Assembly (NCBI RefSeq): GCF_024207115.1
Contig: NZ_CP100128.1
Location: forward strand, 248,001 to 312,000
From: Chromobacterium sp. IIBBL 290-4
GTDB taxonomy: Bacteria; Pseudomonadota; Gammaproteobacteria; Burkholderiales; Chromobacteriaceae
DNA length: 64,000 nucleotides
Direction: 5' to 3'
Below, piece by piece: positions 19,460 through 29,641 of this stretch. Position numbers and translations under genes: made by a program. The stretch's first letter is position 1. Each line of letters begins with the position of its first letter. The notes beneath the pieces were generated by a model that searched no databases, was not told where the DNA came from, and saw only the letters and a program-made list of their open reading frames with translations.

Positions 19460-20749
19460 TTAAAGTAAATCCCGCATCCGGTAGTAAGCCATCCCCAACA
19501 CCAGCGCCGGGGTGCGCAATAATTTGCCGCCGGGAAAGTCGCGATGGCGGATCTTGGCGAACAGGTCCAGCCGCGACGCGGTGCCGGCGATAGCCTCGGC
19601 TACAATCTTGCCGGCGATGCCGGTGATATTGACGCCATGGCCGGAAAAGCCCTGCAGATAATAGATATTGCCGTCCAAGCGGCCGAAGTCGGGCGCGCGG
19701 TTGACGGTGATGTCGCAGAAGCCGCCCCAGGCGTAATCGACGCGGGTGCCCGCCAGTTGCGGAAACACGTGCAGCATGTCGGCGCGCATCGAGGCGGCCA
19801 GATCGCGCGGCTCGCGCCCGGAATAGCTGACCTTGCCGCCGAACAACAAGCGGTGGTCGGCGGACAGCCGGTAGTAATCGAGCACGAAATTGGTGTCGCA
19901 CACCGCCATATTGTCGGCGATCAGCGCGCCGGCGCGCGCTGCGCCCAAGGGCTCGGTGGCGATGACATAGGTGCCGGCCGGCATAATGCGCCGCTCCAGC
20001 TCCGGCGCCAGCGCGCCGATATAGGCATTGCAGGCCAGCACCAGATGTCGGCTGCTCACGCTGCCGCGCTCCGCATGCGCTTTGGGCTGCTGGCCTTTTT
20101 CCAGCCTCAGCACTGGGGTCTGCTCGTAAATCCTCACGCCCGCGGCCAACGCCGCCCCGGCCAGGCCCAAGGTGTAATTAAGCGGGTGCAGATGGCCGGA
20201 GCGTGGATCGAACAAGCCGCCGACATAACGCTCGCTGCCCACCTTGCCGCGCAGCGTCTCCTGATCCCACAACTGCTGGTCCGCGTAGCCATACAGGCTC
20301 TCAGCTTCCCGCCGCCAATCCTCCAGCTCCCGCATCTGGCGGGGCTTGACCGCCACGCTGACGTAGCCTCGCTGCCAATCGCAAGGAATGCCATGGTGGC
20401 GCACCCGCTCATCGATGATCTCCACCGCCTCCACCGACATGTCCCACATCGCCTTGGCGGCTTCGGCGCCCACTTGCGCCCGGATGCCGGCGATATCGCT
20501 GGCGAAACCGGCGATCACCTGTCCGCCATTGCGGCCGGACGCGCCGAAGCCGACCTCCGCGCCCTCCAGCAAGATGACGGAGAAGCCCTTTTCCGCCAGA
20601 TTCAGCGCCGCGGACAACCCGGCCAGGCCGCCGCCGACCACGCAGACATCGCAGGAAGCATCCTCCTGCAGCGGCGGCTGTCGGCCCCAGGCATGAGCCG
20701 TAGCGGCGTAATAGGATGGCGGATGCGGTTGATGCGCGAAGCTCAGCAT
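19460..20749 (-). CDS. FAD-dependent amine oxidoreductase (DAO family, PuuB-like)
   Basis: 429 residues. The N-terminus has the FAD-binding Rossmann motif VVGGGLAGLSAALNLAEKG and the DAO motif GFGASGRNGGQV. Later blocks YAWGGFCDITVNRAPDFGRL and FSGHGVNITGIAGK match the gamma-glutamylputrescine oxidoreductase / small amine oxidase group. It would oxidise an amine such as gamma-glutamylputrescine with FAD and oxygen. A polyamine-type ABC ATPase gene lies upstream on the same strand, which supports a role in polyamine or amine use, but no other puu gene is present in the window. Confidence 0.8.
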   Translation of the reverse strand: MLSFAHQPHPPSYYAATAHAWGRQPPLQEDASCDVCVVGGGLAGLSAALNLAEKGFSVILLEGAEVGFGASGRNGGQVIAGFASDIAGIRAQVGAEAAKAMWDMSVEAVEIIDERVRHHGIPCDWQRGYVSVAVKPRQMRELEDWRREAESLYGYADQQLWDQETLRGKVGSERYVGGLFDPRSGHLHPLNYTLGLAGAALAAGVRIYEQTPVLRLEKGQQPKAHAERGSVSSRHLVLACNAYIGALAPELERRIMPAGTYVIATEPLGAARAGALIADNMAVCDTNFVLDYYRLSADHRLLFGGKVSYSGREPRDLAASMRADMLHVFPQLAGTRVDYAWGGFCDITVNRAPDFGRLDGNIYYLQGFSGHGVNITGIAGKIVAEAIAGTASRLDLFAKIRHRDFPGGKLLRTPALVLGMAYYRMRDLL

Positions 20750-20980
20750 ACTTTTCCCATGGGTGGTGAAAACGAAAGAGAGTCCAGGCGGTAGCGGGCG
20801 ATGCGCTCTCCTTCATTGGCAGGCCGAGGCCGCCCTCCGCATGAGAGACGCTGGATTGGCCCCGCGCGCCAGCTTAAGCCGGGAGCCGGCTTGCCATAGC
20901 AGCCATCTCCCTATCGGGCTGGCCGCATGGCAAAAGAACCGCCATGCCGGTCGAGGATGCTTGGCGGCGGAATAAAAAGC

Positions 20981-22144
20981 TTATTGCGTCAGCACCACCG
21001 GCGTGTCGGCGCGCCAGCTGATGTAAACCGGCTCATCCCAGGTGGGCGGCGTTTCATTGGCGTCGCACCAGCGCGACGACGGCACCACCGATTTGACGAT
21101 TTTGCCGCTGGCCAGCTTGACGTGATAAATGGAATAACTGCCCAGATAGGCGATGTCTTCCACTTTTCCGGCGGCACGGTTGGGGCCGGCGGCCAGCGCC
21201 TGCTTGTCCAGCCGCACGTCCTCCGGCCGCACGCTGGCCCAGACATGCATGCCCTTGGGGCCGGTGATGCCGTGGTCGATATGGATCAGCCCGCCCAGCT
21301 CGACGGACTGGATTTCCACCTTGTCGGCTTCGTCCACCACCACCGCGCCTTCGAAGATATTGGTCTCGCCGATGAATTCGGCGGTGAAGCGACAGTTGGG
21401 GTATTCGTAGATTTCGGTCGGGGTGCCCACTTGCAGCAGCTTGCCCTCGCTCATCACGCCGATGCGGCTGGACATGGTCATCGCTTCTTCCTGATCGTGC
21501 GTCACCATGATGCAGGTCACGCCCACCGCCTCGATGGTGTTGACCAGCTCCAGCTGGGTCTGCTGCCTGAGCTTCTTGTCCAGCGCGCCCAGCGGCTCGT
21601 CCAGCAGCAACAGCTTGGGCCGCTTCACCAGGCTGCGCGCCAGCGCCACCCGCTGCTGCTGGCCGCCGGACAACTGGTGCGGCTTGCGGCCGGCGAATTT
21701 GCGCATCTGCACCAAGTCCAGCATCCGCGACACCCGTTCGGCGATCTCGTCCTTGGGCGCGCCATCCTGTTTCAGGCCGAAAGCGACGTTCTGCTCCACC
21801 GTCATGTGCGGAAACAGGGCGTAGTTCTGGAACATCATATTGACCGGCCGCTCGTAGGGCTGCAGGCCGTGCATGTCCTGGCCGTCCAGAATGATCTTGC
21901 CCGAGGTGGGCGACTCCATGCCCGCCAGCATGCGCAGCAGCGTGGACTTGCCGCAGCCGGAGCTGCCTAGCAAGGCGAAGATTTCATGCTTGCGGATGTC
22001 CAGATCGATATGATCGACGGCCACGTGGTCGCCGAACTTCTTCACCACGCCTTGAATGCGCAGATAGGTGGGAGCGGCCGCGCCCGCGGCGCTGGCGGCG
22101 GCGAGATGGGCCGCGCCTTGGGTGGCTGCAATAGCTTCCGACAT
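20981..22144 (-). CDS. ABC transporter ATP-binding protein, spermidine/putrescine type
   Basis: 387 residues. Walker [10 protein letters not shown] (about 59-67), Q-loop [10 protein letters not shown], signature [15 protein letters not shown], Walker B LLLLDEP, D-loop LGALDKKLR and switch H (VTHDQEEA) are intact. The C-terminal TOBE-type domain (about 290-387) matches PotG/PotA importers. The N-terminal 25 residues are alanine-rich and unusual. Permease and binding-protein genes are absent from both sides here, so the partners must be encoded elsewhere. Confidence 0.85.
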   Translation of the reverse strand: MSEAIAATQGAAHLAAASAAGAAAPTYLRIQGVVKKFGDHVAVDHIDLDIRKHEIFALLGSSGCGKSTLLRMLAGMESPTSGKIILDGQDMHGLQPYERPVNMMFQNYALFPHMTVEQNVAFGLKQDGAPKDEIAERVSRMLDLVQMRKFAGRKPHQLSGGQQQRVALARSLVKRPKLLLLDEPLGALDKKLRQQTQLELVNTIEAVGVTCIMVTHDQEEAMTMSSRIGVMSEGKLLQVGTPTEIYEYPNCRFTAEFIGETNIFEGAVVVDEADKVEIQSVELGGLIHIDHGITGPKGMHVWASVRPEDVRLDKQALAAGPNRAAGKVEDIAYLGSYSIYHVKLASGKIVKSVVPSSRWCDANETPPTWDEPVYISWRADTPVVLTQ

Positions 22145-22482
22145 GTCGTTTCCCTTTCCCTTTTGCCCGAGGCAGGCGCGCTTGCGCGCGCTTCCAGCAT
22201 GGCAAATAGCGGATCGCCCTGCTTGAAAAGATGAAAGCGGGATGGATGGCGAAGAAAACCAAACAACGCCCTGCCGCGCCTCGCGGCCGGCTGTGGCGGC
22301 TCTCCTCTTCTCACCCGTCCCCTATGGCACGGAATTGCCGCCGTCTGCTGCGGCGGTGACAGGTGTCAGACTAAGCGATGTTTAAGAAAATTGACAAGCC
22401 CCGGCAATAGATCCGGTTAGAACATTCCATCTGCTTGTGGCTTCGACGCCTCAGCTGTTGAAGAAATCAAACAAGGCAGGGC
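22145..22482. other. intergenic region with no gene
   Basis: About 340 bp between the start of the ABC ATPase gene and the end of the GGDEF/EAL gene, both minus strand. It should contain the ATPase promoter. I see a plus-strand TTGACA at 22389 but no matching -10, and no credible reading frame. Confidence 0.5.
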
Positions 22483-24297
22483 TCATCGCCCGCATGCGCA
22501 GGCTGAAGACTTGGACGATGGCGGCACGCGGCGCTCGATGAACAGGCTGTTGCCCGGCATTTTCTTGGCCTGTTTCTTGGCGTCGGCGGTGGCGGCGCCG
22601 ATTTCATGATGGTTCAAATACCGGCCGGGCTGGATTTTCACCACGCCCAGCGACAAGGTCGTCAGCGGCAAAAACAGGATTTCGCCGGTGCGCGCCGCCA
22701 CCTCGAAACCGCCGGCCTCGCGATGCCGCTCGGTGAAATGTCCCGACGCCAGCCGGCCGAATTCCGCCAACGCCCGGCGCAGCCGCTCCTCCCAATCCTC
22801 GGACTGCATCAGCACCACAAAGTCGTCGCCGCCGACATGGCCGACGAAATCGCGCTCCGGATCGGCAAACTCCTGCAGCAAACGCGCCAGCAGCAAGATC
22901 AGATCGTCGCCGGCTGCGTAGCCGTACAAGTCATTGAAAGGCTTGAAGTGGTCCAGATCTGCGTAGGCCGCCACAAACGGCGCGCGCATGCCCAGCAGCC
23001 GATCCACCGTTTCGTTGATCGGCACATTGCCCGGCAGGCCGGTCAAGGGATTGGCGTAGCGCGCCGCCGACAGCTGCAGCTCGGTGATTTTGCGCATCAG
23101 CGCGAAACCGGTGCCCATGCCCAGATAGCGGCCGCCCTCAGTGATGATGAAGCCATCCACCAGATAGCGCTGCTCGGCGGCCACCACCAGGCTGGACAGC
23201 TCATGGACGGTGATGTCGGCATTCACCACCAAGGGCTGCTTGTCCATCATCAGGTGGCAGGGCTTCTTGCCATACAGCTCGCGGTTGAACGGTTTGGCGA
23301 AACTTTCCAACAGATGATGGCGGCGCAGCAGGCCCACCGGCACGCCGTCTTCCACCACGGGAATGGCGAAGCATTCCGGATGTTCGGCGAAACGCCGGTA
23401 AGCGGCCTCGTTCGGTACCCGCGACTCCATCGGCGCCACGTCCATCAGCAAATCGCGGGCCAGCGCCTGATTGCGCAGGGCATGGCGGCGGTTGCCGGTC
23501 CAGGGCAGGCTGTCTGCGCTCAAGGGCAGCTCATGCGCGGGATGAGCCTGGGGCCTGGCCAACAAATAGCCCTGCCCATAACGGACGCCGAGTCGGCACA
23601 AAGTTCGCAGCTCCGCGGCCGACTCTATGCCTTCCGCCACCAGCTGGGCGCCGGACTCGCGGGCGATGTCCACCATGGAGCGGACGAATTGTTCTTTCAG
23701 CGGATCAAGATGGATGTTCTGGACAAAGTGCTTGTCCAACTTGACGAAATCCGGCCTCAGCTCGGACCACAGGCGCAGATTGGAAAACCCCTCGCCCAGA
23801 TCGTCCATGGCGATGCGCAAGCCGCCTTTGCGGCAGCCGCTGGTCACCTCGCGCAGCGCCAGATAGCCGCCATTGGGCCTGGTTTCGGTCAGCTCCAGAA
23901 TCACTCGCTTGCTGTCCAGGCCTATCTGAGCCAAGAACGCCAATATCGAGGCGGCACGCTGTTCCTGCACCAGCAGCGTTTCCGGATGCAGATTGACGAA
24001 CAGCATGCCGGGCAGCGCCAGCTCGGTGAAGCGTTCCGCGCAGGCGCGCAAGCAGGCGATATCCAGCGAGATCGTCATCTGGCAGCGCTCGGCAGCTTCG
24101 AACAGCATCATCGGCGAATGCAGCGTGCTGTCCGACGGCCCGCGTATCAACCCCTCATAGCCAAGAATGACGCCAGCATCAAGATCGACAATAGGCTGAA
24201 AAACCGGCTGCAGCCGGCGCTGCCCGATGATTTCGTCCAATTCCTGGCACCAGCCCGCCACGCCCTGCAAAGGAGAGGGCTCGACGCAGATTTGCAT
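22483..24297 (-). CDS. EAL-CBS-GGDEF cyclic-di-GMP signalling protein
   Basis: 604 residues. The EAL phosphodiesterase domain comes first (about 22-262): YEGLIRG, FVNLHPE, LELTETR, DDLGEGFSNLR, VKLDK, AEGIES and YGQGYLLARP, so the metal and catalytic positions look intact although the name motif reads EGL. Two CBS-like segments follow (about 290-410). The C-terminal GGDEF domain (about 430-590) has ADLDHFKPFND and GGDDF in place of GGEEF/GGDEF, with no RxxD inhibitory site. The protein lacks transmembrane segments and is probably cytosolic. Phosphodiesterase activity is likely; diguanylate cyclase activity is uncertain. Confidence 0.88.
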   Translation of the reverse strand: MQICVEPSPLQGVAGWCQELDEIIGQRRLQPVFQPIVDLDAGVILGYEGLIRGPSDSTLHSPMMLFEAAERCQMTISLDIACLRACAERFTELALPGMLFVNLHPETLLVQEQRAASILAFLAQIGLDSKRVILELTETRPNGGYLALREVTSGCRKGGLRIAMDDLGEGFSNLRLWSELRPDFVKLDKHFVQNIHLDPLKEQFVRSMVDIARESGAQLVAEGIESAAELRTLCRLGVRYGQGYLLARPQAHPAHELPLSADSLPWTGNRRHALRNQALARDLLMDVAPMESRVPNEAAYRRFAEHPECFAIPVVEDGVPVGLLRRHHLLESFAKPFNRELYGKKPCHLMMDKQPLVVNADITVHELSSLVVAAEQRYLVDGFIITEGGRYLGMGTGFALMRKITELQLSAARYANPLTGLPGNVPINETVDRLLGMRAPFVAAYADLDHFKPFNDLYGYAAGDDLILLLARLLQEFADPERDFVGHVGGDDFVVLMQSEDWEERLRRALAEFGRLASGHFTERHREAGGFEVAARTGEILFLPLTTLSLGVVKIQPGRYLNHHEIGAATADAKKQAKKMPGNSLFIERRVPPSSKSSACACGR

Positions 24298-24449
24298 GAT
24301 TTCCTAAACGACCCCGCAAAAAGTCCACCGGCGAATCTACCTCGCCAATATGTCAAAGGAATTACGGTCGTCTTTTTCTCCGCCATGCTGTTCAGACCGA
24401 CACCGGCAGTTCTAGAATGAAAACATGACAGCCAGGAAGAGAAAGCGCC

Positions 24450-25238
24450 ATGCCCTATGCCCAGATCAATGGACATCAAGTCTATTACGAGGAAAGCGGA
24501 CAGGGCGCCTCTCCCCTGCTGCTGATGAACGGCATCACCATGTCGACGGTAGGCTGGACCTTGATGCTGCCGATGCTGGAGCGTTATTTCCGCGTCTTGA
24601 GGCTGGACTTCATCGGCCAAGGCCAGAGCGATCATCCGCCCGCAGACCATTACGCCCTGGCCGATCAGGCCGACTTGGCTTGCGGCCTGCTGGATCTGTT
24701 GGGTATCGATCAGGTCTATGCGGCCGGCCTTTCCTACGGCGGCATGGTGGCGCAGCATTTCGTCCATCGGCATCCCGCGCGCGCCGGCAGGCTGTTTCTG
24801 GCCGGCACGCTGGCTTGGTCGGACAGCGTCAATCACTACATCGGCGACAGCTGGATCGCGGCCAATCGCCAGGGCGGCCTGGACTTGCGTTACGAAGTCA
24901 GCATACCTTGGCTGTTTTCCAGCCGGTTTCTGGCCAGCAGCGCGCCCATGCTGGATGATCTGAAGAAAATGGCCGGACTGGTGGACTGGGAGGCGGTGAT
25001 CCGCCTGATCAATGGCGTCAAGCAGCATGACGCCAGGACCTGGCTGCCGCAATTGCAACTCCCGACGCATATCCTGGTCGGAGACGAAGACAGGTTGACG
25101 CCGCTCTACCAGGCGCAACTGCTGCATGGCCTGATTCCGGGGGCCACGCTGGAAGTGCTGCCCGGCGCCGCGCATGTGCTGCACATCGAGTCGGCGGAGG
25201 CTTTCGCCCGCGGCATCGTGCGTTTCGGCCAGGCATAA
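24450..25238 (+). CDS. alpha/beta-fold hydrolase
   Basis: 262 residues. The nucleophile elbow is GLSYGGMVA (about residue 93-98), the acid lies in VGDEDRLTP and the base in GAAHVLHIE, which completes a Ser-Asp-His triad. The overall pattern (DFIGQGQSDHP) resembles the 3-oxoadipate enol-lactonase/haloperoxidase-like subgroup. No signal peptide. Substrate unknown; the gene stands alone and divergent from the EAL-GGDEF gene. Confidence 0.8.
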   Translation: MPYAQINGHQVYYEESGQGASPLLLMNGITMSTVGWTLMLPMLERYFRVLRLDFIGQGQSDHPPADHYALADQADLACGLLDLLGIDQVYAAGLSYGGMVAQHFVHRHPARAGRLFLAGTLAWSDSVNHYIGDSWIAANRQGGLDLRYEVSIPWLFSSRFLASSAPMLDDLKKMAGLVDWEAVIRLINGVKQHDARTWLPQLQLPTHILVGDEDRLTPLYQAQLLHGLIPGATLEVLPGAAHVLHIESAEAFARGIVRFGQA

Positions 25239-25405
25239 GGCATCTTAATCACTCGGCAATGCCGTATTGAGGCTTCTCGCTTGCGGATGACGGCTCCAGG
25301 CCGGCGGAAAAACATGTCCGCCATCCGCGCGCTCCAAGCCTCTCAAACGCTTATTGCCGGTTCAATCATTGCAGGTTCAGTACCGGCACAAGGGGAAGAT
25401 TAGCG

Positions 25406-26194
25406 ATGAAAGTTGAATCCGTACTGCTCAGCGTAGACAAACAAGGCGTGGCCACCGTCACGCTCAACCGGGCCGACCTGCACAATGCGCTGGACGATGA
25501 AACCATCAGCCTGCTGGCCGCCACGCTGGAAACCGTGGCCGAAGACAACACCATCCACGCCGTGGTGCTGACCGGCAGCGGCATCAGCTTTTCCGCCGGC
25601 CATGATCCGGATTGGCTGCGCCGGCTGTCGCAGTTTTCGGCCAGCGAACTGAACCGCTACGCGCAACAGACCGCGCAACTGCTGCATACGCTGGACACGC
25701 TGCCCAAGCCTACCGTGGCGAAAGTGCAAGGCTCGGCCTTCGGCCTGGGCGTGGCCCTGGTAGCCTGTTGCGACATCGCCATCGGCGTGTCGGAGGCGCT
25801 GTTCAGCTTGTCGGAAGTCCGCTTCGGCCAGATCCCGGCCTTGTCCACGCCCTACCTGATCCGGGCCATAGGCGAGCGCGCGGCGCGGCGCTATTGCATC
25901 ACCGCGGAGCGCTTCAACGCCGGCAAGGCCAAGCGGCTGGGCCTGATCCATCAAGTGGTGGAAAACGACGAGATCGACGCGGCGGTGCGCCACATGCTGG
26001 GGCAATTGCTGCTCAACAGCCCCGCCGCGATGCGCGCGGCCAAGCACCTGATAGGCGAAATCGGCCACCAGGACATTTCCTTGCCGGTGATGCAGCGCTG
26101 CATCGAACACAGCCTGACCATGCGCATGAGCGAGGAAGGCCGCGAAGGCATCAATGCCTTGATCGAAATGCGCAAACCTGGCTGGATGGACTGA
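25406..26194 (+). CDS. enoyl-CoA hydratase/isomerase, methylglutaconyl-CoA hydratase-like
   Basis: 262 residues, normal length. The crotonase signatures are present: SFSAGHDPDWL (CoA oxyanion hole), QGSAFGLGVALVACCDIAI, and SLSEVRFGQIPALSTPYL. The IPA..SPYL and IGERAARRYCITAERF stretches are closest to the 3-methylglutaconyl-CoA hydratase (AUH/LiuC) subgroup of leucine degradation, where one of the two classical glutamates is replaced. No other leucine-catabolic gene is adjacent, so the pathway is inferred only from sequence similarity. Confidence 0.8.
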   Translation: MKVESVLLSVDKQGVATVTLNRADLHNALDDETISLLAATLETVAEDNTIHAVVLTGSGISFSAGHDPDWLRRLSQFSASELNRYAQQTAQLLHTLDTLPKPTVAKVQGSAFGLGVALVACCDIAIGVSEALFSLSEVRFGQIPALSTPYLIRAIGERAARRYCITAERFNAGKAKRLGLIHQVVENDEIDAAVRHMLGQLLLNSPAAMRAAKHLIGEIGHQDISLPVMQRCIEHSLTMRMSEEGREGINALIEMRKPGWMD

Positions 26195-26259
26195 GGGCTG
26201 GCCCAAGCGGCTGCCGCGATGCGACAATAGCGCCCTTCCCATCCGCCGCCGCAGCCGCC

Positions 26260-27666
26260 ATGTCCCACACTTTCTTCTGGCACGATTACGAAACCTTCGG
26301 CGCCGTGCCGCGCCAGGACCGCCCCTCGCAATTCGCCGGCATCCGCACCGATGCCGAGCTCAATGAAATCGGCGAGCCGGTGATGCTGTACTGCTCGCCC
26401 GCGCCGGACTACCTGCCGACGCTGCAAGCCTGCCTGCTGACCGGCATCACCCCGCAGCTGTGCGCCGAGCGCGGCGTCGCCGAGCATGAGTTCGCCGGCG
26501 TGATCGAACGCGAGCTGGCCACGCCCGGCACCATAGGCGTGGGCTACAATTCGCTGCGTTTCGACGATGAAGTCACCCGCTTTCTGTTCTGGCGCAATCT
26601 GATCGATCCCTATGCCCGCGAATGGCAGAACAACTGCGGCCGCTGGGATTTGCTGGACCTGGCGCGCGCCGCCTACGCGCTGCGGCCCGAGGGCATCAAT
26701 TGGCCAAAACACGATGACGGCCGCCCCAGCTTCAAACTGGAGCACCTGTCCGCCGCCAACGGCCTGGAGCACGACGCCGCCCACGACGCCCTGTCCGACG
26801 TGCGCGCCACCATCGCGCTGGCCCGCTTGATCCGCCAACACCAGCCCAAGCTGTTCGACTTCTACCTGACGCTGCGCAAGAAAGACGCGGTCAAGGTTCA
26901 GCTGTCGCTGCACGACCCCAAGCCGGTGCTGCATGTTTCCGGCATGTACGGCCCGGAGCGCGGCAATCTGGCCGTCGTATGGCCCTTGGCCCAGCATCCG
27001 ACCAATGGCAACGAGGTGATCGTCTGGGATCTGGCGCGCGATCCTTCCGAGCTGCGCGGCCTGTCGGCGGACGCCATCCGCCAGCGCATGTTCAGCCGGA
27101 CAGAGGACTTGCCGGAAGGCCTGGAGCGGCTGCCGATCAAGACCATACACATCAACAAATCGCCCTTCGTCGTCGCCAATCTCAAGGCGCTGAGCGAGGA
27201 CAAGGCCGCGCGCTGGGGCGTGGACTTCGCCGCCGTCCAGCGGCATGCGGACATCGCCAAAACCTTGCCTGACTTGAATTCGCTCTGGCGCAAGGTATAT
27301 CAGCGCGAGGCCGGCGAACCGCAGGACGTGGATCAAAACCTGTACGGCGGTTTCGTTTCCAACAATGACCGCCGGGTCCTGCAGAAAATGCGCCGCCTGT
27401 CCGGACCGCAGCTGGCCGGCGAGATGGCGCTATTCGAAGACCCGCAGCTGGCTGAACTATTGTTCCGCTACCGCGCCCGCAACTTCCCCGACACCCTGGC
27501 CGCCGCGGAGAAACAACGCTGGCAAACCTTGTGCCGCAGCCGCGTGGAGGCCGGCATGCCAAGCTTTCTGCAGGAGTGGGAAACGCTGCAAGCCACCGAG
27601 CTGTCCGAAACGCAACAACAGCTGCTGCGGCAAGTCGCCGACTACGCCGACCAATTGCGGGCTTGA
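26260..27666 (+). CDS. sbcB: exodeoxyribonuclease I
   Basis: 468 residues from the ATG at 26260 (E. coli ExoI has 475). It degrades single-stranded DNA 3' to 5' and acts in mismatch repair and recombination. DEDDh exonuclease motifs: FFWHDYETFG (ExoI), GYNSLRFDDEVTR (ExoII) and HDALSDVRATIAL (ExoIII). The SH3-like and C-terminal helical domains follow (KTIHINKSPFV; RYRARNFPDTL). The frame is open far upstream (to 25612) but that part overlaps the enoyl-CoA hydratase gene and has no family similarity. Confidence 0.95.
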   Translation: MSHTFFWHDYETFGAVPRQDRPSQFAGIRTDAELNEIGEPVMLYCSPAPDYLPTLQACLLTGITPQLCAERGVAEHEFAGVIERELATPGTIGVGYNSLRFDDEVTRFLFWRNLIDPYAREWQNNCGRWDLLDLARAAYALRPEGINWPKHDDGRPSFKLEHLSAANGLEHDAAHDALSDVRATIALARLIRQHQPKLFDFYLTLRKKDAVKVQLSLHDPKPVLHVSGMYGPERGNLAVVWPLAQHPTNGNEVIVWDLARDPSELRGLSADAIRQRMFSRTEDLPEGLERLPIKTIHINKSPFVVANLKALSEDKAARWGVDFAAVQRHADIAKTLPDLNSLWRKVYQREAGEPQDVDQNLYGGFVSNNDRRVLQKMRRLSGPQLAGEMALFEDPQLAELLFRYRARNFPDTLAAAEKQRWQTLCRSRVEAGMPSFLQEWETLQATELSETQQQLLRQVADYADQLRA

Positions 27667-27868
27667 TCCGCCTGAGCCGCCAGGCCGGCCTGGCGCGCGC
27701 CTTCGATTCCGGATGCCCCATCCAAGCAGGCATCCGGAATCGCCAAGGCAAATCCACCGCCCGAATCGCCCTTTCCCGCCTCGCTACGCATTTGCCCTTA
27801 TGAATTTCCACTATGTATTGAGCTAGAACCATTTATATGGGAATCAATATGTAAACAAGGGGGCGACG

Positions 27869-29497
27869 ATGCTGCATCAGTTCACCGTTCGACAGAAACT
27901 GCTGGGCGGATTCGCCATCCTCATCATGCTGCTATGCGTGGTGATAGGCGTCGCCTATCTCAAACTGCAGAATATCCAGGACAACATCAACGAGATCAAA
28001 AACGACCGCTATCCCAAGATCGCGCTGTCTCACCGCATCTCGCTCAACCTGCTCAATATCGGCCGCGAGGTGCGCGACGGCGTGCTGGCCAATCGCCCTG
28101 AGGCGGTGGAGGAGCACATCCGCAAAGCCAACGAAATCCGCGCGCAAAACATAGACGACATGAACAAAATGGAGCCGCTGCTCTCCACGCCCGAAGGCCG
28201 CGTCATTTTCGGCAAGATACGCGAGGCGCAAACCCGGCAACGCGCGCTGTTCGAGCCGCTGTACGCTTTGCTGCGCAGCCATCAGGTCGAGGCCGCGCGC
28301 GACTTTCTGGATAACAAGTTCGCCCCCGCCAATAACGATTTCATAGCGGCGCTCACGCAATTGCGCGAACGCCAGCAAGGCCGGCTGGAAAAATCGATGG
28401 ACGAAGCGCTGACCGCCAGCCAGGCCGCCATCGCCATTCTGATTTCCACCTCGGCCCTGACCCTGCTATTGGCTTTAGGCGTGGCGCTGGCCATTTCCAA
28501 CCTGATCACCAAGCCGCTGCGCAAATCGGCCGATCTGGTCCATCAGATCAAGCAAGGCAATCTGGCCGGCGCCGATGAGCTCATTCCCCCAGCCCGCGAC
28601 GAGGCGATGATCATCGCCCGCGACATTCAGGAAATGCGCGATCAACTGCGCCAGATGGTGCAAAGCATCCAGGACAACGCCCATCAGGTGTCCGACTCCG
28701 CCCGCGCCCTGTCCGGCATGGCGCAACAAGTGGCGACCGGCGCCCAGACCCAGGCCGAGGCCACCTCCTCCGCCGCCGCCTCGATCGAGCAGCTCACCGT
28801 CAGCATCAACCATGTGGCGGACAACTCCAGCGAAGCCTCCGAGCAGGCCCATGCCGCCGGCCAGCTGGCCAGCCGTGGCGGCAACGAGGTGCTGGAATCG
28901 GTGGGCAAGATCCGCTTCGTCACCACGTCTGTGGACGATACCTCCAAACAGATGAACAGCCTGACGCACGAGGTGCAGCAGATCGGCCATATCGTCACGG
29001 TGATTCGGGATGTCGCCGACCAGACCAATCTCTTGGCGCTCAACGCCGCCATCGAGGCCGCCCGCGCCGGCGAAACCGGGCGCGGCTTCGCGGTAGTGGC
29101 GGACGAGGTTCGCAAGCTGGCGGAGCGCACCACCACATCGGCCCAGGAAATCACCACCATGATAGGCTCGATCCAGAAGGGCGTCGGCCAAGTGGTGCAC
29201 AGCATGGGACAGAGCCTGGATTGCGTGGAAGGCGTGTCCAGCACCGCGGAACAGGCTTCGCAGTCGATGAAGGAGATCGAATCCAGCGCGGACACCATTC
29301 TGCGCACCATTCAGAACATCACCGGCGCCTTGTCCGAACAACGCAGCACCAGCCAATGCCTGGCGCAGGACATGGAGAAAGTTTCGCGGATGGCGGAGGA
29401 AAACAACGCCACCGTGCAGGAGCTCGCCACCACCTCCAGCCAACTGAGTACCCTCTCGGCCAATCTGCAAAGCGTGACCACCCGCTTCCGCCTGTAG
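27869..29497 (+). CDS. methyl-accepting chemotaxis protein
   Basis: 542 residues. TM1 at about 12-32, a periplasmic four-helix-bundle sensor (about 33-190), TM2 at about 191-213, HAMP domain (about 214-266) and the cytoplasmic signalling domain, whose hairpin tip reads [16 protein letters not shown]...[17 protein letters not shown]. There is no C-terminal receptor pentapeptide for CheR/CheB. The ligand is not evident. AAGGGGGCG precedes the ATG; a strong terminator follows. Confidence 0.93.
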   Translation: MLHQFTVRQKLLGGFAILIMLLCVVIGVAYLKLQNIQDNINEIKNDRYPKIALSHRISLNLLNIGREVRDGVLANRPEAVEEHIRKANEIRAQNIDDMNKMEPLLSTPEGRVIFGKIREAQTRQRALFEPLYALLRSHQVEAARDFLDNKFAPANNDFIAALTQLRERQQGRLEKSMDEALTASQAAIAILISTSALTLLLALGVALAISNLITKPLRKSADLVHQIKQGNLAGADELIPPARDEAMIIARDIQEMRDQLRQMVQSIQDNAHQVSDSARALSGMAQQVATGAQTQAEATSSAAASIEQLTVSINHVADNSSEASEQAHAAGQLASRGGNEVLESVGKIRFVTTSVDDTSKQMNSLTHEVQQIGHIVTVIRDVADQTNLLALNAAIEAARAGETGRGFAVVADEVRKLAERTTTSAQEITTMIGSIQKGVGQVVHSMGQSLDCVEGVSSTAEQASQSMKEIESSADTILRTIQNITGALSEQRSTSQCLAQDMEKVSRMAEENNATVQELATTSSQLSTLSANLQSVTTRFRL

Positions 29498-29516
29498 CGG
29501 GTTAGCTTGTCGGCCT

Positions 29517-29548
29517 GGCTGCGCCGGTTTCGGCGCAGCCGTTTTTTT
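29517..29548 (+). terminator. rho-independent terminator after the chemoreceptor gene
   Basis: GGCTGCGCCG pairs with CGGCGCAGCC around GTTT, then GTTTTTTT. A textbook intrinsic terminator. Confidence 0.9.
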
Positions 29549-29572
29549 ACTCGGCGCGGCGGCAATATGCTG

Positions 29573-29602
29573 CCAACAAACGTCATGCTTCTCGCTTATA
29601 AT
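29573..29602 (+). promoter_or_regulatory. probable promoter of uppP
   Basis: A perfect TATAAT -10 (29597-29602) is preceded at 18 bp by CCAACA, a poor -35 (3 of 6). It lies 40 nt before the uppP start and after the chemoreceptor terminator. Confidence 0.5.
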
Positions 29603-29641
29603 CGCGTCCATTGCCCTTTGCATAGCCAAACTGGACGTCAC

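Noticed and set aside
22389..22430. TTGACA-type promoter on the plus strand
   Set aside because: No -10 hexamer at 16-18 bp and no gene in that direction.
25612..26259. Long N-terminal extension of the exonuclease I frame
   Set aside because: It overlaps the enoyl-CoA hydratase gene in another frame and lacks similarity; the real start is the ATG at 26260.
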